64,000 nt of DNA from Hymenobacter terricola (GTDB taxonomy: Bacteria; Bacteroidota; Bacteroidia; Cytophagales; Hymenobacteraceae): assembly GCF_017921975.2 (NCBI RefSeq), contig NZ_JAGEMO020000001.1, positions 682,001 to 746,000 on the forward strand, read 5' to 3'. The notes beneath the pieces are model-generated. The model did no database searches. It was given only the letters and a program-made list of their open reading frames with translations, and had not been told where the DNA came from. Made by a program: the position numbers and the translations under genes. Below are positions 58,799 to 64,000 of this stretch, one piece after another (the first letter of the stretch is position 1; each line of letters opens with the position of its first letter).

Positions 58799-59641
58799 TT
58801 AATGCAACAGCAGCGCGATTTCCTGCTGAACAGCCTTGGATAAGAAAATCTCGTGGCCCAGCCCGGGCAGTTCGAGCACCTTGGCGGGGATGCCTCGTTG
58901 CCGCAGCCGCCGGTAATATTCCTGGGTAAGCGCCTTCGGGGCTATCGAATCGGCAGTGCCCACGAGCAGCGTTACCCGCGTGGTGGACGGGATGCGGGCC
59001 ACTACCTGCTCCGGCGACACGCTTTCGACGGGCAGGTCCCATACCGGCCCCCCCACACGGCGCTTCATGTGCACCCGCCAGGTGGCCACATTGCACGGGC
59101 ACGAAGCCAACACGGCCGCGTCGGCGAGGCCGGGGTGGCGGCCGAGCAAGTCGGCGGTAATGGCGGCCCCGCCGGAGTGGCCCGCCACCACCACCCGCCC
59201 CGCGTGGTAGCGGGCCTTGAGCATGACGAGCGCGCCCGCGATGGCATCGATGACGGCGGGCGTGTAGTTGTCGCCGGCGGCCTCCCCGCGCTGGCCCGCC
59301 GACTGGCGCCCGGCCGGGTCGGTGTACCCGGGGCGCAGCAGGCCCACCGCCACCACGCTGGGGTTGGCCTCGGCTACTTGCCGGGCCAGGGTGTACTGGT
59401 AGTCAGGCGGGTTGAATGCCGCATCGCCGTGCACAACCACGAGCAGGGTGGGGTGGGCGCTAAGCTTCGCGCTGCGGTACGTCTGGGTCCACAGCCGCTG
59501 CTCCCCACTGCCAATCCACTGGCCGGCTCCGGCGGTTGTTGTGGCTTGGCTGGCGGTTTCGGTGGGCTGCTGGCAGCTGCCCGGCAGGCACAAGGCGAGC
59601 AGCCCGCCGGCCAGGCCGCAGAGGTTTCGTCGTTTCGGCAT
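58799..59641 (-). CDS. Alpha/beta-hydrolase lipoprotein
   Basis: From ATG 59641 (MPKRRNLCGLAGGLLALCLP) the product is 280 residues with a lipobox (LCLPGSC). The hydrolase core has LLVVVHGDA, the nucleophile elbow VVAGHSGGAA, the acid in VGTADSIAP and the His in LPGLGHEIFL. It is likely an envelope esterase or peptidase of unknown substrate. A longer frame to 59758 would include repeat sequence and is rejected. Confidence 0.85.
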   Translation of the reverse strand: MPKRRNLCGLAGGLLALCLPGSCQQPTETASQATTTAGAGQWIGSGEQRLWTQTYRSAKLSAHPTLLVVVHGDAAFNPPDYQYTLARQVAEANPSVVAVGLLRPGYTDPAGRQSAGQRGEAAGDNYTPAVIDAIAGALVMLKARYHAGRVVVAGHSGGAAITADLLGRHPGLADAAVLASCPCNVATWRVHMKRRVGGPVWDLPVESVSPEQVVARIPSTTRVTLLVGTADSIAPKALTQEYYRRLRQRGIPAKVLELPGLGHEIFLSKAVQQEIALLLH

Positions 59642-59706
59642 GCTGTGAATATAAGAAACAGGGGAGGAGCGATGAGGCCGCCATCTATCGCCGCATCGTT
59701 CGCTCG

Positions 59707-59730
59707 GGCCGAAATAGAATTTCGGGATAT
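59707..59730. repeat. Half-copy of the palindrome found after ppk
   Basis: GGGCCGAAATAGAATTTCGG followed by GATA matches the right arm at 62556-62580 (GGGCCGAACTAAAATTTCGG). The core CCGAAAT-aga-ATTTCGG is a perfect hairpin. It lies between the divergent esterase and sixA genes. Confidence 0.7.
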
Positions 59731-59808
59731 TCGGGCCAGCGGCTGAAATACCTGACATAACCTTTTCCTAACCGCCACGGTAAGCAAAACCCCGCTAGCT
59801 TCGCCCTC

Positions 59809-60303
59809 ATGAAAACGCTTTATCTCCTTCGCCACGCCAAATCCAGCTGGAGCTTCGACGAGCTCAGCGACCAGGAACGCCCCCTCAACGACCGTGGCCG
59901 CGACGACGCTCCCGCCATGGGCAAGGCCCTCGCCAAGCGCCGCATCTGCCCCGATATCATCGTGAGCTCGCCGGCCGTGCGCGCCATGAGCACCGCCGTG
60001 CTGGTGGCCCGCGAAATGCAGTTTCCGCACGATAAAATTACGGTTGAGCCCGGCATTTACGGGGCCGATATGGACGGCCTGCTCACCATTATCCACAACC
60101 TGCCCGATACCGCGGGCTCGGCTCTGCTGGTGGGCCACAACCCCACCATCACCGAAACGGCCAACGAGCTGTCGCCCTCTGCGCTGAACGAGATGCCCAC
60201 CGCCGCCGTGGTGTGCCTGCGCTTCAGCTGCGACCATTGGGCGGAGGTGAGCAAGGCCAACGCCGAGTTCTACTTCTACGACTACCCGCGCAATGTTAGT
60301 TAA
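59809..60303 (+). CDS. sixA: SixA-type histidine phosphatase
   Basis: The 164-residue protein begins MKTLYLLRHAKSSWSFDEL, with the phosphoacceptor His in RHAKS, and has SSPAVRAMSTA and VGHNPTITETANEL with the second His. This is the compact SixA branch of the histidine phosphatase superfamily, which dephosphorylates phosphohistidine proteins. A TAGCTTCG sequence upstream is close to a -7 element. The stop codon lies in the left arm of a palindrome, after which ppk begins. Confidence 0.9.
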   Translation: MKTLYLLRHAKSSWSFDELSDQERPLNDRGRDDAPAMGKALAKRRICPDIIVSSPAVRAMSTAVLVAREMQFPHDKITVEPGIYGADMDGLLTIIHNLPDTAGSALLVGHNPTITETANELSPSALNEMPTAAVVCLRFSCDHWAEVSKANAEFYFYDYPRNVS

Positions 60304-60437
60304 AAGGTAAAAGTGAGGAGTTAAAAAAATCGGCGTAGCTTCTTACCTGGTCGTATCGTACAAGCCGGCTAAACGGGTGGCAAGCACGTCCTCTGCAGAG
60401 AGTAGACGGTTTTAACCCTTCACTTTTAACTTTAAAC
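60296..60437. repeat. Inverted repeat filling the sixA-ppk spacer
   Basis: The left arm (60296-60326, GTTAAAAGGTAAAAGTGAGG...) overlaps the sixA stop. The right arm (60409-60437) is its imperfect complement and ends five bases before the ppk start codon. The loop is about 80 bases. Confidence 0.75.
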
Positions 60438-60442
60438 TGCTT

Positions 60443-62500
60443 TTGAAAACCCTTTCCCGCGACCTGAGCTGGCTGCGTTTCAACGCCCGGGTGCTGCAAG
60501 AAGCCCAGTGCGCCGCCGTGCCGCTGCTGGAGCGCCTCAAGTTTCTGGCCATTTTCAGCAGCAACCTCGACGAGTTTTTTAAGGTGCGGGTGGCCACGCT
60601 GCGGCGGCTCACGAAGCTGAAGAAGAAAACCCGCGCCAAGCTCGGCGAGAGTCCCAAGCGGCAGCTGCGCGAGGTGCTGGCCGAGGTGGCGCGCCAGCAG
60701 GAAGAATTCGGGACCACGTTCCGGGAACTGCTGCCCGAGCTCAACCGCCGCCACATTCATCTGCTGAACGAGGCCGAGCTGACCGACAAGCAGCGCGAAT
60801 GGACCGTTCGCTACTTCCGCGACAAGGTGCAGGACCTGCTCTCGCCCGTGGTGCTCGACGATGGCCTGCACCACCTGTTTCTGAAGGACCAGGCCGTGTA
60901 CCTCACCTTCCTGCTCAGCAAGCCCACCGCCGCCAAACCCAAGCCGGCCGCCGAGCGGGTGCTGCTGATGGAGCTGCCCACCAGGCGCCACGGCGGCCGC
61001 TTCGTGCGCCTGCCCGACGAGGGCGACGAGCGCTACGTCCTGTTTCTCGATGACGTGATTCGGATGGGCGCCTCTGAGCTGTTCCCGGCCTATAAGCAAG
61101 TCGAGGTCAATGCCATCAAGCTTTCCCGCGATGCCGAGCTGGACATTGAAGAAGAAGTATCGGGCGATTTGATGGAGAAAATCCGCAGCAGCCTGGCCAA
61201 GCGCGCCACCGGCTTCCCCGCTCGCCTGCTTTTCGACCCCGAAATCCCGAAGGAAGTCCTGCGGGCCATCAAGCAGAAAACCGGCATCACCGACGAGGAG
61301 CTGGTGGAAGGCAGCCGCTACCACAATTTCCGCGACTTCTTTGGCTTTCCGGATTTTGACGAGGCCGACTTTCATTACCCGGCCTGGCCGGCGCTGCCGC
61401 ACCCCACGCTGCCGCGCACGGGCAGCCTGCTGGCCGCCATCGGGCTGCGCGACCACCTGCTGCACCTCCCGTACCAGAGCTTCGACTACGTGACGCGCCT
61501 GCTGCGCGAGGCTGCCGCCGACCCGCGCGTGTCGGCCGTCAGCATCACGCTCTACCGCGTGGCCAGCAAGAGCGAAGTGGTGAAAGCCCTGCTGAAAGCC
61601 GCCAGGCGCGGCAAGCAGGTAACGGTGGTGATGGAGCTCAAAGCGCGGTTTGATGAGGAGTCGAACCTGTTCTGGGCCGACAAATTGCAGCGGGCCGGTG
61701 CCCACGTCATCTTCACGCCGCCCGAGCTGAAGGTGCACAGCAAGCTGCTGCTCATTGCCCGCCGCGAGGCCGACGAAACCACCCGCGAGTACGCCTATTT
61801 CAGCACCGGCAACTTCAACGAAAGCACCGCCGAGCTCTACACCGACCACGGCCTGTTCACGGCCAATGCCGAACTAACCAGGGAGGCCACCGCCGTGTTC
61901 GGCTACCTGCGCGACCAGACCACGGTGCCGGAGCTGGCGCAATTGCTGGTGGCACCCTTCGGCCTGCGCTCCAGCCTCAACGCCCTGATTGACTACGAAA
62001 TCAAGCAGGCCAAAAAAGGCAGGGAAGCCTACATCATCCTCAAGGTGAATGCCGTGGAAGACGAGGCCATGATTTGCAAGCTGTACGACGCCAGCCACGC
62101 CGGGGTGCGGGTCGAGTTGGTGGTGCGCGGAATTGGGCGCCTGGTGCCGGGCCAGCCGGGCTTCAGTGAAAACATCAGCCAGCGCGGTATCGTGGACCGG
62201 TTTCTGGAGCACAGCCGGGTGTACGTTTTTGCCCACGGCGGCGAAGAAAAAGTCTACGTGTCCTCCGCCGACTGGATGACCCGCAACCTCAACCGGCGCG
62301 TGGAAGTAGCTTTCCCCATCCTCGACGACGCCCTGCGCGCCGAAGTGCGCCACCTGCTCGACCTACAGCGCCAGGACAATGTGAAAGCCCGCGATTTTGA
62401 GAATAATTACATCCTGCCCGCAGCAGGGGAGAAGCCCCTGCGGGCCCAGGAAGCCACCTATGCCTGGCTAAAGGGCCTGAAGAGGAGGCAGCGGAAGTAA
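60443..62500 (+). CDS. ppk1: Polyphosphate kinase 1
   Basis: The 685-residue enzyme starts with TTG at 60443 (MKTLSRDLSWLRFNARVLQE); the frame has no ATG nearby. It has the N-terminal LKFLAIFSSNLDEFFKVRVA, the middle LHLPYQSFDYVTRLLREAAA, KVHSKLLLIARR (autophosphorylated His region), FSTGNFNESTAELYTDHGLF and VSSADWMTRNLNRRVEVAFP. PPK1 makes polyphosphate from ATP at the membrane. Coupling with sixA may link phosphate metabolism with phosphohistidine signalling, but this is an inference from position. Confidence 0.96.
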   Translation: MKTLSRDLSWLRFNARVLQEAQCAAVPLLERLKFLAIFSSNLDEFFKVRVATLRRLTKLKKKTRAKLGESPKRQLREVLAEVARQQEEFGTTFRELLPELNRRHIHLLNEAELTDKQREWTVRYFRDKVQDLLSPVVLDDGLHHLFLKDQAVYLTFLLSKPTAAKPKPAAERVLLMELPTRRHGGRFVRLPDEGDERYVLFLDDVIRMGASELFPAYKQVEVNAIKLSRDAELDIEEEVSGDLMEKIRSSLAKRATGFPARLLFDPEIPKEVLRAIKQKTGITDEELVEGSRYHNFRDFFGFPDFDEADFHYPAWPALPHPTLPRTGSLLAAIGLRDHLLHLPYQSFDYVTRLLREAAADPRVSAVSITLYRVASKSEVVKALLKAARRGKQVTVVMELKARFDEESNLFWADKLQRAGAHVIFTPPELKVHSKLLLIARREADETTREYAYFSTGNFNESTAELYTDHGLFTANAELTREATAVFGYLRDQTTVPELAQLLVAPFGLRSSLNALIDYEIKQAKKGREAYIILKVNAVEDEAMICKLYDASHAGVRVELVVRGIGRLVPGQPGFSENISQRGIVDRFLEHSRVYVFAHGGEEKVYVSSADWMTRNLNRRVEVAFPILDDALRAEVRHLLDLQRQDNVKARDFENNYILPAAGEKPLRAQEATYAWLKGLKRRQRK

Positions 62501-62507
62501 GGCAGAG

Positions 62508-62580
62508 TGCCCCGGGATTTTAGTTCGGCCCGCGTGAACGAAAGTGACTTTCTAACGGGCCGAACTAAAATTTCGGGGTA
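62508..62580. repeat. Inverted repeat between ppk and the OM barrel gene
   Basis: The arms TGCCCCGGGATTTTAGTTCG... (62508-62532) and reverse (62556-62580) are near-perfect complements of 25 bases. It lies between convergent genes and could end both transcripts. Confidence 0.85.
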
Positions 62581-62596
62581 CTCCTGCCCTCCTGCG

Positions 62597-63700
62597 CTAC
62601 TTCCGGCTCCGTTCGGCCTTTTGCAGCAGCTTCCTGGGCGGCACAATGAACAAATCGAGGCTGGCGTAGGGCGTGCCGCCAAGCTGGCTGTTGATGATGC
62701 GGTCGCGGGTGTTGTCGGTGCGGTCGAAGGCGTTGAATTCGTAGTTGTAGCGGTAGCCGGCCTCCACGCCGGTCCAGAGGAAGGACAGCAGCTCGTGCTC
62801 GTAGCGCAGGCGGAATTTTACGTCAATCTGGCGCAGCTCCAGCGCCCGCACGGCGGGGTTATTGGGGGTCGGAAACGTGTTGCGCAGCTTGAGGTTGTAG
62901 TTGTTGCTGACCACTTCGTAGCCGGCAAACAGCAGCGACGTGGGCGAAAGGTTGCGGCGCACCAGCACGCGGGCCGGGAACAGCGCCTCCACGCCCCAGC
63001 GCGGGTTGAACGTGCGGTTGTAGACCAGCACGGGGTAGATGCTCTGGCGGCCCAGCACGTAGCCCAGCTGCACGCCCAGGCCCCAGGCAAAGGTGGAGCT
63101 GCGCTTCCAGCCATAAATGAATTCGGAGGTGACTTTGAGGTAGTTGTTGATGTCCAGCTCGTCGGAATTGTAGTCGCCGTTTAGCTCGGTTTTGGTGCGG
63201 AACAGGTACCAATGCACGGCGTCGACGGGCCGAATCACAGCCAGCTGCGCCCCGATGATGCTCAGGCCTTTGTTCTCGATGTTGCCGTACAGCCCGTACT
63301 GGTCGCTGGTGGCGGGCTCGCGGAACTGGTACTCCTGGCGGTCGTAGTTCAGGCCCAGCACCAGCTTCAGGTGGGGGTGGTTGAGCAGCGGGGCGTAGGC
63401 CTTGATGACGAGGTTGGCATTTTTGCTCACGTCAGTGCGGTAGTCGGGCACGCCGCCCACGCCGCTGCTGCGGATGCTGAAGTTGCCCGGTATCCGCTCA
63501 TATTTCACGATGAGGCCCTTGCTGGGCCCCATGCCTACTACCTGCGAATTGGCAAAGGTTTGGGCGTCAGATTTGCCCAGGCCGGCCGTGTCGAGCGGGG
63601 CTGGCGGCGGATACACGGGAATATCCTGGGCTGTGGCCACCCGGCCCATGCCCAGCAGAAGAACCAACAAACTAAACCGAAGCAACCTGAGCTGACGCAT
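62597..63700 (-). CDS. Outer-membrane beta-barrel protein, DUF6268-like
   Basis: The 367-residue protein has a signal peptide (LRFSLLVLLLGMGRVATAQ), a Pro-rich start (IPVYPPPAPLDTAG), and many amphipathic strands (LKLVLGLNYDRQEYQF, STFAWGLGVQLGYVLG, SLLFAGYEVVSNNYNLKL, VEAGYRYNYEFNAFDR). This fits a 12- to 14-strand barrel of the DUF6268 type; transport or structural role unknown. It shares direction with hflX, from which it is separated by a terminator. Confidence 0.75.
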   Translation of the reverse strand: MRQLRLLRFSLLVLLLGMGRVATAQDIPVYPPPAPLDTAGLGKSDAQTFANSQVVGMGPSKGLIVKYERIPGNFSIRSSGVGGVPDYRTDVSKNANLVIKAYAPLLNHPHLKLVLGLNYDRQEYQFREPATSDQYGLYGNIENKGLSIIGAQLAVIRPVDAVHWYLFRTKTELNGDYNSDELDINNYLKVTSEFIYGWKRSSTFAWGLGVQLGYVLGRQSIYPVLVYNRTFNPRWGVEALFPARVLVRRNLSPTSLLFAGYEVVSNNYNLKLRNTFPTPNNPAVRALELRQIDVKFRLRYEHELLSFLWTGVEAGYRYNYEFNAFDRTDNTRDRIINSQLGGTPYASLDLFIVPPRKLLQKAERSRK

Positions 63701-63707
63701 AAGAAAA

Positions 63708-63734
63708 AAGGCCGCGCCTGAATGGCACGGCCTT
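63708..63734 (-). terminator. Terminator of hflX
   Basis: The stem AAGGCCG / CGGCCTT with an A-rich left flank gives a T-run on the minus strand. It lies about 105 bases beyond the hflX stop. The 63735-63840 gap shows nothing else. Confidence 0.7.
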
Positions 63735-63840
63735 CGACCTTACGAAAATATTCATTCAACGTTCATTGGCAAGCAAGGGCCACAACAATTTGGTAACATG
63801 GGGTTGCCGGCTTGCCGTTGGCTTCGTGCCCTGTGCCCGG

Positions 63841-64000
63841 TTACTCGCCGGCCCAGTCGTTGGGTGCCTGGTAGGGGTAGCGCTGCTGGTGCAGGGCCGC
63901 CACGCGCTTGCCGAGCAGCTCGCGCAGCTCCTCCATGTTGGTGCGGTGCTGGGCCGAGATGAACACCACCGGGTCGTGCAGCTTGGCCATGTAGGTGGCT
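63841..64000 (-). CDS. hflX: GTPase HflX, C-terminal end (partial)
   Basis: Only the last 52 residues are in the window: PVVFISAQHRTNMEELRELL, then GKRVAALHQQRYPYQAPNDW and the stop. The SA-x-x-x-x-N-x-x-E-L-R pattern is the G5 region and C-terminal helix of HflX-like ribosome-associated GTPases, and the HxxRYPY ending is typical in Bacteroidota. The body of the gene lies beyond base 64000. Confidence 0.8.
   Translation of the reverse strand, partial: ATYMAKLHDPVVFISAQHRTNMEELRELLGKRVAALHQQRYPYQAPNDWAGE

Noticed and set aside
60089..60097. Single exact DnaA box
   Set aside because: It lies inside the sixA coding region and a single copy is expected by chance in a window of this size.

Overview
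The window is about 62% GC, uses the Bacteroidetes promoter signature (TAnnTTTG -7 elements), and carries type IX secretion C-terminal domains, POTRA/Omp85-type proteins, GH92 and GH13 enzymes, RidA, PPK1 and SixA. Together these point to a Bacteroidota chromosome of the Cytophagales, most like Hymenobacter. That genus call rests on protein style and on recurrent intergenic palindromes, not on a database match.

Layout. 1-3.9 kb: threonine pathway thrA (5' truncated), thrB, thrC. 4-7.6 kb: a heme-domain lipoprotein, a MORN-like exported protein and an FAD oxidoreductase. 7.6-17.6 kb: an alpha-glucan block (SLC45-like transporter, two exported GH13 enzymes, an SDR, a lipoprotein, and a divergent GT35-type phosphorylase). 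17.8-30 kb: housekeeping and envelope genes (SRAP, RlpA, GH25 lysozyme, Hsp20, Omp85 protein, hemW operon). 29.5-31 kb: two tandem outer-membrane protein genes, the second broken by an internal deletion and by a small palindromic mobile element. 31-37 kb: rplU-rpmA, then nrdB and nrdA separated by a YceI-like gene; a pair of inverted consensus DnaA boxes lies upstream of nrdB. 37.2-42.9 kb: an accessory stretch of co-directional genes (an AT-rich membrane/TPR-like protein, a Crp-type regulator, RidA, a frameshifted DUF433 antitoxin, an Abi_2/AbiF HEPN protein preceded by a promoter plus terminator-like hairpin that looks like a small RNA gene, and two orphans). Most of these genes are followed by copies of one terminator-like repeat. 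43-48.4 kb: GH92, a rhodanese, an HNH nuclease, tRNA-Arg(CCU), and an HD-PycTM fusion. 48.5-55 kb: a giant phosphoesterase-Omp85 fusion, an M43 metalloprotease with a sorting domain, its broken paralogue and a second copy of the mobile palindrome. 55-64 kb: an XRE-like regulator with a perfect operator palindrome, an AT-rich PIN protein, an HNH pseudogene, an esterase, sixA-ppk, an outer-membrane barrel and the 3' end of hflX.

Three themes stand out. First, many spacers are almost entirely long inverted repeats that begin at a stop codon and end near the next start; the families differ in sequence, and several also occur as half-copies. Second, one palindrome family can be shown to be mobile: removing it with one TA restores the reading frame of an outer-membrane protein gene. 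Third, the 37-43 kb stretch holds a candidate RNA-regulated HEPN abortive-infection module (small RNA plus Abi_2 protein).
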